NCBI GenBank assembly: GCA_949316235.1
Contig: OX438748.1
Location: 12,155,001 to 12,219,000, forward strand
Origin: Oegoconia quadripuncta
Lineage: Eukaryota; Arthropoda; Insecta; Lepidoptera; Autostichidae
Direction of reading: 5' to 3'
DNA length: 64,000 nucleotides
Shown: positions 11,950-23,030 of the stretch, piece by piece
Position numbering within the stretch: position 1 is the stretch's first letter
How the letters are laid out: each line of letters opens with the position of its first letter
Program-made: the position numbers and the translations under genes
The notes under the pieces: generated by a model
What the model was told of the DNA's origin: nothing
The model's database searches: none
Seen by the model: the letters and a program-made list of their open reading frames with translations, nothing else

Positions 11950-12300
11950 CAAGTTTCAAATTTTATTCGACCAAAACTTAGCCAGTCTAACAGCACTGTC
12001 TGTGGCGTTAAAGAGGTTGTCAAAGGTGCAGCTGTCAGGACACGCGGGTCAAGACCTATTGGACCTAGATCACCTATTGGTGATCCATTGTCTGTGGGGA
12101 GACTCCGCACTCGCATCGATCACTCCCGCCATCGGAGAAGCCCCACCTGTACATGTAGGTAATGTGTTGGCCATGGCAAATCGTGTTCAGGAGGAAGAGA
12201 CTCCTCGAGCGGGAGAAACGACGCAAGAGAGTATCTTTGCCGCCACAGGCTGCAGCGAGCATCCGAAGCCACACCTTGTACGCGAGCAACGCACTTTAAA
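11950..12300 (-). pseudogene. LINE reverse transcriptase C-terminal zinc-finger-like region
   Basis: The minus-strand frame from 12289 reads 'LLNTICHGQHITYMYRWG', then 'DRCECGVSPQTMDHQ'. This is the C-terminal pattern of many insect LINE RTs (N-R-x-R-x-G-H ... W-G ... C-x-C-G ... Q-T-x-x-H). In another frame it continues to 'CPDSCTF' and 'AVRLAKFWSN', which fits the expected end of such a protein. A frameshift near 12075 and the missing catalytic part make it a remnant. The Zenon-like LINE at 12304 is inserted directly against it, with its poly-A at the junction. Confidence 0.7.
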
Positions 12301-12303
12301 AAG

Positions 12304-13230
12304 TTTTTTTTTTTTTTTATGATTGACTGGATACGCGTTTGACCACAATCTCACCTGATGGAAAGTGACGATGTGGTCGGAGATGAAGCACGCGATCTCA
12401 GTAAATGCCTATTCACTCTGCTCTTGAAGATCCCAAGGTTGTAGGATTCAGGAAAGACTGACGCCGGAAGGGAGTTCCATGCCTTGGCTGTTCGGATGAT
12501 GAATGAAGAATCGAACTTCTTAGTGCGAATGTTCGGTATATTAACTATATACGGGTGGAATCCCTCCCCACGCCTAGTGGTCCGAAGATGGAAGGGTGAC
12601 GGTGGAATAAGATTATGTAATTCCAACGCACACTCCCCGAAATGTATCCTGTAAAAAACTGAGAGACAGGCGACTTTGCGACGGTGTTCAAGGCTCTGCA
12701 ATTTAGCAGTCATCGAACTATCACCTATAAGTCTCATGGCACGTCGTTCCACAGAATCGAGTGCAGCTAGTTGGTACTTGGCTGAACCATCCCAGAGGTG
12801 ACAGCAATATTCCATGCACGAGCGGACCTGAGCCTGGTAAAGCACCAAAAGTTGTTTTGGTGTGAAATATCGCCTGACCTTAAGGAGAATGCCAAGCTTA
12901 TTAGCCGCTGTTTTTGCATTCGATTCTATGGAGCGCCCAAAATTTAGGTTGGAGGTTAACTCCATGCCCAAAAGATTGAGGTGGTCGGAGATTGGTACGG
13001 ATACATCCCGGAAAGTCGGAGTCAGGTCGAATGGACTCCGTTTGCTGGTGAACAGACACGCCTGTGTTTTGGTGGCATTGAATTTGACTAGATTGGCGTC
13101 GCCCCAATCGGATACCGTCTTTAATGCCAAATTCATGCGCTCAACCATGGACCCCCTAAGTGAACGGATATCTTCACCTCTGGACTGTGTTATTACGACT
13201 CTGGAGTCTTTGGGGCACTGTTAAATTCAA
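12304..13230 (-). pseudogene. CR1/Zenon-like LINE, 5'-truncated RT C-terminus plus 3' UTR
   Basis: One clean minus-strand frame (stop at 12351, open upstream to about 13225) encodes the part of a reverse transcriptase after the catalytic aspartates. Motifs seen are 'VKFNATKTQACLFTSK', 'YFTPKQLLVLYQAQVRSCME', 'RRAMRLIGD', 'CLSVFYRIHFGEC' and 'IRTAKAWNSLPASVFPE'. No stop interrupts the 265+ codons, so the insertion is fairly young although 5' truncated. On the minus strand a ~48-base 3' UTR ('gtcaatcat' end) and a poly-A of about 15 follow (T-run at 12304-12318). The same 3' UTR was inserted a second time at 50906-51017. The Zenon name is from memory of lepidopteran CR1 families. Confidence 0.8.
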
Positions 13231-15344
13231 ATATGTCCACTACTCGTAGATAACAAAATGTGGTTTCAGTTATACCTATTTCATGATATTTTGATATTTT
13301 TCAAGGTATCCAGGGTTGAAAGTTGGGAAGCAATGAAGAACACCGACCAGCTGTTATCGCATTCTAAGTCAAAATACAATTTTATTATATAATTAAGAGC
13401 TATCCAAAGAGGTCGGCTAATTTTTACCTCAAATAATCGAAACAATGCAAATATCATTGTTGTTTTAGAGCAAAGGAATATAAGATGGTGGTAGCTAGCC
13501 AGGAAGAACTTTAAAAATGGCTCCCCTAATATGAACAAAAATGTGTTCCATTATTCTTGATCTTAGTTATGCAGTCGACGTCGACCGTTCCATGTAAATC
13601 GTCACTCGAGTAGGGTTCAAGCCTCGGTTACCGGCCAATCAAGAAAACTCTTCGTCATTGTTATCATTCTCATTATCATCAGAAGTAAAAAAAAATGCTA
13701 GCAACTCGCAATCTTTGTTAGCAATAACGAATGCTTTGCACTCTCTCGTTTGATAAGAATCAAGGACAGGAAGGCGGTACGTCTGTCTTTAACTTTCGCA
13801 TTGGTGATCAACCATGAATATATTATCTTTGCAAATGTAAGCGTTGTTTGACAACATTCACGTAAAGGCCGTGCAAATTCTTGTGTATTCCAAATGTCAT
13901 TATCTAATTAGTAACATCCCTGGAAACCCTAATTAAGGGAATGAACTCCGTTTTTACATATATGGAAATCAAAAAGAACGTGAGCGTTTTGTAAATGATC
14001 TTTAGATGTTTAGAATTCTAGATGTGTAATGTCAAAAATACACTGTTTAATGTTGATAATGACTATGATTTTACTACAGAAAAAGCAGTGGATCATAAAA
14101 TCTTTATTCAAAAGAATCTCTCAAGACTACTACTCCTTACAACCTACAGCCTATGATATATATGTAGCAATGTTTCTCAACCCCAAATCCTTCGTGTTCC
14201 CGATATTGAATTTCTTTTTTATTGCCCAAACACTGGCTGTGAACTTTGGTTACCCTTATGCCCGGGGGAAAGCAACCTCTATAAATGGTAGCAAAAAAAT
14301 TAGGGCAAAGCCTTTCAGGATCAATAGCAAAAAAAACAATAAAAACCATTTATAATTTGAGGTGTTGATCTGTGAAAACATTGACTCAAATCAACTCGAA
14401 CTATCTTCTTTAATAGCAGTTTGATGTTAGTAAAGACAATTAGCTTGGCTAAAGGAACTCATTTTACAAAGTAATTCAAAGTTTTCCAGTTATTACAAAG
14501 AGAATAACTTTGAAATTAGGTTTTGATTGACTTTATATTCGTTGGAAATTTTAATAGTCGATTTAAAAAGTTTAAAGTACAGTAGTAGTAAATTTACTTT
14601 CAGTTTAGATTCACTCTCCAGATTTCGAAATTTTAACACTACGAGTAAATTCCAGTATATAAAGAGTTCATACATTTATAAAAAAAAATTGCGAATATAG
14701 TAATATTTTTGCTCTCAAAATTGGTCAATAGTTTTAGTTATTACAGCAAGTAGAAAATAAACTCATCAACCGTACCAATATATATCTCCTTAGTTAAGTA
14801 TTCAGTTAAGTTTCACAAGGAAGAACATTAGATACCTAAACTTTGAAAGTTTCACTTGAAAAACTTTGGGAAATATACGAGTATTATCAGGAAGTTCTGG
14901 CTTCTCTATTTCTGGTGGAAACTCTGTAAAAGTTTAAGTCGTGATCGAGCCTATTCTGTTATCGACTTTTTGCATACAGTATAGCTGAACAATGTTTTAG
15001 AACCCGTTTTAATTAAAATTATCCCTTAAGTACGTACCTATATTGTATTTATCTACTATCTGATTTATTACATTTCAATTGATGGATGATGGATCAGTTT
15101 TTGTAACCAATCGAAGATGAGTCCTTCGGGTTATTGCAAAAAAGTTAATTTTCCTGGTGTGTTCTATATTTTTAAATACATTAGCTGCTTCATATGTTTC
15201 ATATGAAATAAAAGGCTGAGCCTTTCCATCTAGCAAATATAGCAGCAAGTAAGAATAATCACATACAGACGCGTATTGACGTTCAAAATCTACAATCGTC
15301 ATTCACAATAGTTTGTATGTAAAAAGTAACCTACAGTAATCTAT
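13231..15344. other. AT-rich noncoding region
   Basis: No host gene is recognised. A ~25-base SINE B core lies at 13479-13503. At 14029-14355 both strands are open (108 and 70 codons) but the translations are low-complexity and match nothing I know. Confidence 0.5.
13479..13535 (-). repeat. SINE B internal scrap
   Basis: 'aagatggtggtagctagcc' is identical to the SINE B core (for example 36842-36860), with decayed sequence after it. Confidence 0.55.
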
Positions 15345-15412
15345 TAATCGATCAATCAAATACTCTTTATTGCACAATTAACAAAAGCTACATTAAGAAT
15401 AGAGCGTACATC
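15345..15412 (-). repeat. LINE 3' tail ending in (ATTG)n
   Basis: 'atcgatcaatcaaatactct' plus 'ttattgcac' is the reverse complement of a LINE end of the type '...gtgcaataaagagtattt' then (GATT)n. The same end is seen at 32820-32880 (-) and 18780-18812 (+). Confidence 0.5.
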
Positions 15413-15435
15413 ATTAATCTTTTATATGTGTGTTT

Positions 15436-15920
15436 CGACCGATTGGTGTAGTGGATAGTGACAATGTCAGCAAAACCAACGGTTGCGAGTTCGAACCCCG
15501 CGAGAGGTAAATGTTTGTGTGATGATACGAACATTTATTCCCAAGTCATGGATGTTTATATAAATATAAATAATAATAATAATAAATAAATAAATATTTC
15601 GGACACTTATACCAATCATCTAGTCCCAAACTAAGCAAAGCTTGTGCTATGGATACTAGATTACGGATAAACATACATAAATATTTATATAAACATCCAA
15701 GACTCGGGAATAAATGTTCGTATTCATCACATAAACATTTACCCCTCGCGGGATTCGAACCCGCAACCGTTGGTTTCGCTGATAGGGTCACTATCCACTA
15801 CACCAATCGGTCGTCAAACGTCGTTATGTATGTTTATCCGTTATCCATCATCAGTTATCAGCTTTGCTTATAGTTTGGGACTAAATGATAGGTGTACCTA
15901 AGTGTCCGAAATTTTATTTT
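15436..15920 (+). mobile_element. SINE A copy interrupted by a second SINE A
   Basis: The head is at 15436-15566 (A-box-like 'tggtgtagtggatagtgaca', B box 'gagttcgaaccccgc'). The body and tail resume at 15824-15920 ('atgtatgtttatccgtta' to 'gggactaaatgata'). Between them sits a minus-strand copy of the same family. The two halves are colinear with undivided copies such as 46098-46322, which shows nesting rather than two separate fragments. Confidence 0.8.
15575..15814 (-). mobile_element. SINE A full copy nested in SINE A
   Basis: Reads from (AAAT)n tail 'aaataaatatttcggacac' to the tRNA head 'ccactacaccaatcggtcg', with B box 'gggattcgaacccgc' on +. All family blocks are present. Its orientation is opposite to the host SINE, so the locus can fold into a long hairpin. 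Confidence 0.85.
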
Positions 15921-16974
15921 AAGTTTTCTTTCTTAATCACCAACCACATCCTCGCTCCATCTAGCTGATGACGTCTCACACTAAGTTTGCCTACGCGTTC
16001 TCCACTTCAGACCTCGGTTGCTTCAGCAATTATGGGTTCTTCGAAAGATACGACCTGCCTATAGCCACTCCAGCCTGCTAACTTTCGAAGCTATGTCGAT
16101 GACCTCGGTATTCTGGCGGATCATCTAAATACAAAAACTTTTCTCATATTAACTTTTGCAAATATTTAGAGATGTCTATATTCCAACTCTACTCAATTAT
16201 GTAATTTCATAGATATCGTCATCATTACGTTCTGACATATGATTGTTTGGCTCATCTCTCGCTTGGCAATTTGACGTTTGTCATTGGTCAACGATAACGA
16301 TAGTCAAAAAGACAATTACTTTTAATCATAAAACTGACTCAAGAAACTCATGGGTTGCTGTATTTAAGTTGGCTTTGGATTGCAATGTGTAATTCTACAA
16401 AACAAGGAAAATATATTTATTATATTGTATAATTAGACTGAATATCGCCCAGCGGCCTATGTCCATACTTGCGTATCATCCAAATAGTCAGAAATTTTAT
16501 AATAGCCTATTCTAAATTCTGTTTTACGGTTTTCAACTTACACAGGGCTGATCTGATAAATTTTGATTTGATGAAAAGAATTCCAGTTTCCATTAATTTT
16601 GTCATTATTCGTTAGTCATATACGATTTCTTTTCGCATGTTTGCGAAATTCACGTACAATTAAACTCTATGCTATAGAAGTATTTACACAATCTTCATTA
16701 CAATGCTTCACACGTTTACATTTTACTCGTAAATATTTGCGGTACACGTGTAGATGGTACATCATTAAATGTGCACGCCCAGTTTGACTCGCCAAAGGCT
16801 GTAGCTATTGCTCTCACTGCTCTCGTAACTCAAGTGTTTTCAGCTCTCTACAGTGAAGGCATTATTATGATTTCCTAGGGCACTATGTCGAGAGGTTACA
16901 GGTTTCAGAAAGGTGCCCCAAATAAAGGCGTGTAGTTAAAACGGTTCAATTTCAGTTACTTTAAAACATTATCC
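15921..16974. other. AT-rich noncoding interval with one MITE-like repeat
   Basis: Apart from repeat H at 16219-16302, no gene is recognised. Confidence 0.5.
16219..16302 (-). mobile_element. Short MITE-like repeat H, copy 1
   Basis: It matches the reverse complement of 40565-40652. Shared blocks are 'attacgttctga', 'tatgatt', 'ctcgcttg' and 'tcattggtca'. Both ends resemble a TCATCGATTACGTT-type inverted repeat, decayed here at one end. Confidence 0.6.
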
Positions 16975-17090
16975 TTTTTTTTTATTGCACAAGAAATATA
17001 AACAGATTACAATCAGAAAATAGGTACAAAGATGAGCTTATTTCTAAAGAGATCTCTTCCACCAATCCTACTGGAGGTTAGTGATGTTAT
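16973..17090 (-). repeat. LINE 3' UTR tail
   Basis: A T-run is followed by 'attgcacaagaaatataaac', then 'agagatctcttcca' and 'ccaatcc'. This is the reverse complement of a LINE 3' UTR of the type '...ggaagagatc...' ending in poly-A, which I know from lepidopteran LINEs. No coding remains. Confidence 0.5.
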
Positions 17091-17671
17091 ACGGGAGAAG
17101 GAACAAATATAAAATGCGAAACCAAAAAATTATATACGTAGTTAATAATAGAAACCTATGATACAAATAAATTTAGTACTAAACTAATTGAAATGTTATA
17201 AAGAAGTAATTAAATAAATATAAATTACCTATGCAAATACATAAACAAATCAAATAATATATAACTACCTAACGAAACTGATACCAATCATTGAAAAAGA
17301 TAGTGCTCTTTTAACCTCTTTTGTGAAAACTGTGTGTATTGGATCATATGAAAGCTTATAATTTCAAAAATAAAAAATGCTTCATCACATAAAGTTGCTG
17401 TAGGGAAATGTACCTTGGTAACCACTAAGTAGCTTTGTAGCTTTCACGAATGGGCACTATTAAAGTAGACAGACGCCAAGGCAGGTTGAAGGCTATTTAC
17501 TGCAAATAAGACAAAAGATAGAGGAGGTATGCGCTACAATAACTGAATTAGGCGACATGTCTCCGTCACACAGAAGTCAAATTAGGGTTCCACCACAGCG
17601 CTGCTCTGACACTAAACTAACAGTTTACGTTGACCTGTCGCTCGATGATGGAAATTAACAAAATTTGGGTT
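17091..17671. other. AT-rich noncoding interval
   Basis: No gene or recognised repeat. A GC-richer patch lies at 17560-17650. Confidence 0.5.
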
Positions 17672-18000
17672 GTAAAAAACGGGTTGGTACTTGACCTCAA
17701 TCACACCTGATGTTAAGTGAAGATGAGGTTGAAGGTGGAAGCCTACTGACCCGGAAACCCCAACACATTTGGGGGACTGGCAATCTTATCTCTGACAAAC
17801 GGAACACAACAATGCTATTAACATTGCTGCTTGGCGGCAGATTTAGATAAGATGGTGGTAGCTAGCCAGGCGGACATTTAAAATGCCCTATATACCACCA
17901 ACCTAACCGAGTACTTAAATATGTACCCCGCTGGGGATCGAACCCGCGACCTCCGAATCGTAAACCCAATGTTGTTTACATTGAGCCACGGAGGCGGTTA
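17672..18000 (-). mobile_element. SINE B full-length copy
   Basis: Complete from 'aacgggttggtacttgacct' through 'agatggtggtagctagccag' to the reversed tRNA head 'gggatcgaacccgcgacctc' and 'gagccacggaggcggtta'. The poly-A (T-run on +) has decayed. Length ~329 bp matches the 36656 copy. Confidence 0.85.
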
Positions 18001-18420
18001 GGTTAGTTAGGTTATTAATACACATCAGTAAAGATATAGGTAGTACATAGAACCAAAATAATAGAGTGACGTCACACACATTACATTCCTCAAAAGCCTT
18101 ACGGCCCCACTATTGGGGGCCCAGCCTCCTCTAACTAGGACCATAATCACGGGAGCCTTGTGTTTGTGTCAGACTGGCTACCTGACTGTCAGATTTTTCT
18201 AACTGCCCCTACTTGCAAAAAACTTCACTTTAGGACAGTTTTCATTTCATTTCAAAACAACCAGGACACTCCGAAGCCCGGAAACATAAGCACGGATAAA
18301 GCTTTTATTTGTTTCCACATTCCCACACATACATTGGCTAATTATTGATACACAGATTCTAACAAATCAACAATATTCTTCCTCACCTTCTTACCCTGGT
18401 CCTACTTTATTTGAGGTAGG
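18001..18420. other. Noncoding interval
   Basis: No gene. 'taggttagttaggtta' directly follows SINE B and may be simple-sequence target. Confidence 0.5.
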
Positions 18421-18532
18421 CGCAATACGCCTGTTTCTTCAAATCTTCTCTATCAGCTGTTACCTCATCATTCACGCCTTTTTCATTCACATCACCCTTC
18501 ATACAATCCATCCATCTTTTCCGTGGCTTCCG

Positions 18533-18950
18533 GGCGACCGGTTGGTGTAGTGAACCCTGTCAGCGAAACCAACGGTTGCGGGTTCGAATCCCGCTAGGGG
18601 TAAATATTTGTGTGATGAATACGAAATGTTGTCTGGTAAAAGGTTGTCTGGTAGAAATCGTTTAACACCGCCGCTATAATAAGACCGCCTGGTCTTGTGG
18701 TGGAATAATTAATATATAATAAGACCGCCTGGTTGCATAATTTTTTTTTTGAGGCTATATTTATGGAGTGCATTGTTGAATTTTTTATGCAATAAAGTGT
18801 ACTTGATTGATTTATTTATTCCCCAGTCATGTATGTTTATATAAATATTTATGTATGTTTATCCGTTACCTAGTATCCATAGTCCAAGCTTTGCTTAGTT
18901 TGGGACTAGATGATTGGTGTAATTTTTCGAAATATTTATTTATATATTAT
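18533..18950 (+). mobile_element. SINE A copy, itself interrupted by a LINE tail
   Basis: The head at 18533-18626 has B box 'gggttcgaatcccgc'. The rest resumes at 18813-18950 ('ccagtcatgtatgtttat' to 'gggactagatgattggtgt'). The break falls inside the expected 'gaacatttattcccgagtc' segment, where a LINE 3' end was inserted. Confidence 0.8.
18627..18812 (+). mobile_element. LINE 3' UTR tail nested in SINE A
   Basis: 'ggttgtctggtagaaatcg' and 'ataagaccgcctggt' followed by 'tatgcaataaagtgtacttg' and (ATTG)n is a typical lepidopteran LINE 3' UTR. A 17-base segment 'ataataagaccgcctggt' occurs twice (18676 and 18717), a small internal duplication. It is 5' truncated with no coding part. Confidence 0.7.
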
Positions 18951-19117
18951 ACTAAAATGTCATGTCGGCGTTCCTCTTTCTTTCCAACCATCGACATTAA
19001 TATTCATCACTCTCTTAGTAGCATGCGTTTCATCCGTCCTCATAACATGTTCATACCAAGCCAAACGGTTTCCTTTCAAATCAACAACATTACATAACTT
19101 ATGGTTATACTGCTCAA

Positions 19118-19193
19118 TTTCGAATAACAAAATTAAACAATTGACATAATTGTAATGATCACCTATCCAATTGTTTAATTTTGTTATTCGAAA
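19118..19193. repeat. Hairpin with perfect 26-bp arms
   Basis: The arms 19118-19143 and 19168-19193 are exact reverse complements ('tttcgaataacaaaattaaa' and onward) with a 24-base spacer. It could form an RNA hairpin of ~76 nt if transcribed. It lies directly beside the RTE remnant. Confidence 0.9.
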
Positions 19194-19299
19194 AAGAATG
19201 CGAATGCGACTATGCCACTCGCACTTACAATACCGTCGTACATGGGATTGTAGATACGTACTTGATACCAATAAAATCTTATATTGTGAAACTTCTCAG

Positions 19300-19555
19300 T
19301 TCGTGAGGTTTCGGCACTTAAAAGAAACCAACCCATCTCTTCCTGTGGGTGTCGTAAAAGGCGACTAAGGGACTTTCCACTAAAAATCATCTATAGACTT
19401 GCACGTTTTAACGGCGATCGGCTCATCCCCTGTCACATGTGCATTTCTGTATATTTCGAAATGTGAAACTCTTAATGTTTGGAACATTGTTTGGGACAAC
19501 ACTATTGTTTGGGATAACTCTGACCACCCCATTTGGGATAAAGGTCGTACTTTAT
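19300..19555 (-). repeat. Repeat family F, copy 2
   Basis: The reverse complement matches 41330-41600 and, in part, 5830-6165: 'accccatttgggataaaggtcg', 'aacattaagagttt', 'gcacatgtgacagg' and 'agtcccttagtcgcc' types. This copy is colinear without the foldback seen at 5764. No intact ORF. Confidence 0.7.
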
Positions 19556-20844
19556 GTATGTTCTCAGTTCATATGAATAGAAAATTTGTTTTGGATATCG
19601 ATTTACAGAAACCCACAATAAGTAAGAAAATATGAGCCAGACAATCAGAACTTTATTCAAATAGGTAAGTATATAAGTAACCCTTCCATTACTTACATAG
19701 GTGTCGTACGTTTCACTGCTGTGATATATCTGTGTGCATGAAAGTACCGTAGTTAGACAAAGTTTCCGAGAAAACTTTTTGCCATTTTAGCAAAAGATTT
19801 CCGAAACCCAATGATATTAAATTCATAAAATTTCCTCCATATCATATAAGAGTTCTAATAAGTTCAGGTGTCAGTCCCTACTAAGTATTTATAGGATGGA
19901 CGAAGTTTCTTTTTCTTTTGCCCAAGTATTCAGTTCCGAGCCATTAAACCTATGAAATAAGAAACGGCTCATTTTACGGTCGTGTTTATTCAACGGATTG
20001 AGACAGAAAAAACCTCATTTTGCATTTAGAATTTAAGAACACCCGCCGAGCGATCACACTTTTTGCAATCAAAGTTTCATTGCTACCGAATTTGTATTTG
20101 AATTATTCCTGTCCCACGTTTTGAGATTAATTTCTAAAGCGACCTCTCTCGAACGAGCACAATTGCGAAACTTTTTGACAAGTAAAGCGCTTCAAATTAA
20201 CGTCGTGCTAAGTTCGAAGGAAATTTTGTGAGAATCGATTGTAGAGGTACTCGGGCGTGCACGGCAAGAGCGTGATGGTGATGAGTTGGGGTTGACTCCG
20301 ATGATAGAAAATGATGTCTATATCGATATATTTTTTAAACGATTGTCCTAGAAAAGATGGTAAAATTTTTAGGGTATATGAATGTAGTTTTCTATGTTAC
20401 GAGTACGTCCTGTGACGTACGTTGTTGAAGACTATTCCGACTTAATTTTTAACAGTAATACATAAAAAACACAGCTATTGGAGGATTAGAATAAGTTTAA
20501 TGATGAATCAATTGAGTTGGATAAAGCGATAACAATATAATAACATGTATAAAAATCTTGCTGGACAGTTAAACGATGAACGATATCCCGCAGGAGTTTA
20601 AACACCAATTAAAGCCAACAGCACAGTCGCCTGGAATAGAGCCTTTAAAAGGTTCAACAAATAATGGAAATCGTAATGGCGATCAGGGCACCGACTAATG
20701 GATATCGATCCCATTGTCTCCTATAAATATTCATTATAATGGCACGGTGGGGTTTACTTGTTTACCGTAATTGGATTAGACTAAAATGACAAGGTTAAAC
20801 GGTAATTAACGGGTTACTGCAGAGTGTCCAGAAGACTGTTGAAC
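19556..20844. other. AT-rich noncoding interval
   Basis: No gene or repeat family is recognised. 20030-20290 is somewhat less AT-rich. Confidence 0.5.
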
Positions 20845-21064
20845 TTTTTTTTATGCACAACGGGTTTGTACTTGTCCTCAATTACACCTGATGTTAAGTG
20901 AAGATGAAGTCGAAGGTGGAAGCGTACTGACCCGGAAACCCCAACACATTTGGGGGACGGCTATCTTATCTCTGACAACCGGAACATTGCTGCTTGGCGG
21001 CAGATTTAGATAAGATGGTGGTAGCTAGCCAGGCGGACATTTAAAATACCCTTCCACCAACCAA
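20845..21064 (-). mobile_element. SINE B copy, 5'-truncated
   Basis: It begins with a T-run and 'atgcacaacgggtttgtact' and runs through 'gatggtggtagctagccagg' to 'cccttccaccaacc'. It then stops before the tRNA-derived head, as in ordinary 5' truncation. Confidence 0.8.
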
Positions 21065-21279
21065 CTTTGTAAACTGTGAAAAAGAAATGGAAACGCGATG
21101 TGTTTCGTTGATCCATATCCGTTTCTGACTTGGAGGCACCACTAAAGTAGTGAATGTCTATGAAATTTTTAATGTTGTACCTATAAGAATTATCAGAATC
21201 CACTCGGACATTTGTCCCTATCGACCGACAGCAACACATACTATTAATTAATATTAATATTAATCCTGCACAGCACCTT

Positions 21280-21590
21280 TATTTACTACTTGTTTTGTTT
21301 AAGTCCTCTGTTTTCTTTTCTTTATAAGATAATTTTCACTTTAATTATTTACATTAAAAATATTTATTAACATTAATTATAATAATTTCCCTATAATTAT
21401 TATTGTACTACCTTAAATACATTCTTTAATGGCAGCAACTACTCTGCTGGGGGGGACTGAAAATCAGCAGCTTTGATGAGTCCCTACCCAAACATTTCAA
21501 CTTTGTCCTAGTTCTAATATACTCTTAGTTTGTAAACAATGTTAATTTTGGGATGAATAAATATATTTTATTTATTTATTATTTATAATA
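21280..21590 (+). repeat. LINE 3' UTR tail ending in (TTTA)n
   Basis: A GC-richer block 'ctactctgctgggggggac' and 'aaatcagcagctttgatgag' is followed by 'gggatgaataaatatatttt' and an (ATTT)n run. The layout is of a LINE 3' end with polyadenylation signal. No coding is seen. Confidence 0.5.
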
Positions 21591-21952
21591 CATGATAAGT
21601 TGGAGACCTTTTTGTCTCCGCCTTGCGATAGCCATAATTAATTCTTTGACTAGTCTTGACTCTGCAATTTTTACTTCATTATTAGTGTCATGAACAGGTT
21701 ACATAATATATTTTTAAATTATTTATAAGCTATTTTTACACACTGCGTTTACATTACATTAATCGCACTGCACTCCTATGATGTTATTGATATGAAATCG
21801 AAATGCGAGCTCTCTCAAGATCTCTAACTTATTGACCGGACTGACTATAATTTACCTACCTCAATAATTAATGATAGGACTTAGGAAAGCAATTAGTAAC
21901 CATTATGTATATAGGCAATACTATTCGTGCTCGAGGTTGGGTACCAGTACTG

Positions 21953-22084
21953 GTAGAATGACAGGCGCGATATACGCTTATCTCAGGCGAGATAGTGTAT
22001 TTGTCCTGCTTATTCACTTGAACGAAATATACAATTAGCCCACTCTCACACCTACGTCGCGCGCGACAAACGATATCATGCTAC
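21953..22084 (+). mobile_element. CpG-rich MITE family G, copy 1 (~132 bp)
   Basis: Ends 'tagaatgacaggcgcgata' and 'gcgcgacaaacgatatcatg' plus CTAC match the copies at 37448-37564 and 60442-60557. The core 'tttgtcctgcttattcactt' is shared. The termini carry an approximate inverted repeat GTAGCATGACA. No reading frame. The class is not assigned and no clear target duplication is visible. Confidence 0.7.
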
Positions 22085-22164
22085 GACGACTGGAATTTAA
22101 ACTATTGGGTTCCAGCCCTCTCCTAAACCGCTAGTAGGTACTACAAATATATTATATATAGTTA

Positions 22165-22240
22165 CATATAGCTATAGTTGCTTACTGTGGAACTAGGTGG
22201 CGCTGTGTGTATGTCTATGGATATTTATTTATTTATTATA
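22165..22240 (+). mobile_element. SINE C 3' tail fragment
   Basis: 'tagttgcttactgtggaact' then 'ggtggcgctgtgtgtatgtc' and (ATTT)n is the terminal block of SINE C. Head and body are missing. Confidence 0.65.
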
Positions 22241-22599
22241 CCTACATCTATAATATGTAGGTACTTGGTGATGATAAGAAATAAATAATTTATCTATTGT
22301 ACTGGTATGCTAATAAACAGTCTGTTTACCACCAATTAGATGTAGTAATTGTCTGGATATGGAAATATCAATCATGTAAATTCCGATAGAAAACAAACAC
22401 ATTTATTGCAATTCTGTGGAAGGTACGTACAAGCTAGCTCAAACGCTTTCACAGGCTTTCATGGAAATCTCTCCGGTGCAAAGTGCGTTTGAATTATTGA
22501 AATGTGTCTATATATGAGATCCAAGCATTTCAAACTGTTACCTAGATACTACTTCAATTGGGCGTGATGATCTAACTGGCCCAGATAACTAGTGGCTGT

Positions 22600-22736
22600 A
22601 TGATCATCATACCAGCCATAGGACGTCCACTGCTGAAGATAGACCTTACCTACCTTCCTACGGTACCTACCTACATACCTACTGTAGCCTCCTGGCTACC
22701 GCACCATCAACGCTCACTGCGATCTGGCGCTGTCCG
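22600..22736 (-). pseudogene. RTE LINE 3' coding scrap
   Basis: 'ccagccataggacgtccact' plus 'gctgaagatagacc' and 'accgcaccatcaacgctca' is the reverse complement of an RTE 3' end, as at 26275. Heavily diverged in the middle. Confidence 0.5.
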
Positions 22737-23030
22737 TGGTGTATTAAATTAGGGAGTCGAGCTTCACTTGACTCTCTCCCCCATAGGGTTAGCCGCTTTG
22801 GCTTTTTGCGTCACATTAGCTACACTCCCATTTGCTGGGGGGGGAGGTGGGACTTTCTTTCTTTCCTACTTTTCACCCTTAAATTCTTTCTTTAATTAGT
22901 CTTGTAGACCCCAAGGTAGCAATAGAGTCACGTAGGGCACTGTCTACCTTCAGTGGGCGCCGTGCAGAGTACCACTGTTGATCCTGGCTTACATGAGTTA
23001 CAGTGGGAGGAGAGCGGAGGAGGGATCTGC
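22737..23030 (+). repeat. Repeat family K, copy 1
   Basis: 22888-23025 matches the reverse complement of 53579-53708 with few differences ('aaggtagcaatagag', 'gtctaccttcagtgggcgcc', 'gcagagtaccactgttgatc'). The segment before it has a G-run at 22840-22848. Class unknown. It directly precedes an RTE C-terminal fragment on the same strand. Confidence 0.65.

Larger units (their letters stand above)
18421..19100 (-). pseudogene. RTE-type LINE C-terminus split by a SINE
   Basis: Two minus-strand pieces belong together. 19085-18960 encodes 'LKGNRLAWYEHVMRTDE' followed by 'ATKRVMNINVDGWKERG'. 18530-18421 continues with 'KRWMDCMKGDVNEKGVNDEV'. This is the C-terminal 'W.GHV.R ... RGRP.KRW.D' region of RTE LINEs. 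SINE A (18533-18950) lies inside, so the coding pieces are separated by about 430 bp. The upstream catalytic region is missing. Confidence 0.75.

Noticed and set aside
11912..12322. 136-codon + frame
   Set aside because: It is antisense to the LINE RT C-terminus (minus-strand 'CECGVSPQTM' motif) and begins in a pyrimidine simple repeat.
12862..13224. 120-codon + frame
   Set aside because: Antisense shadow of the Zenon-like RT fragment.
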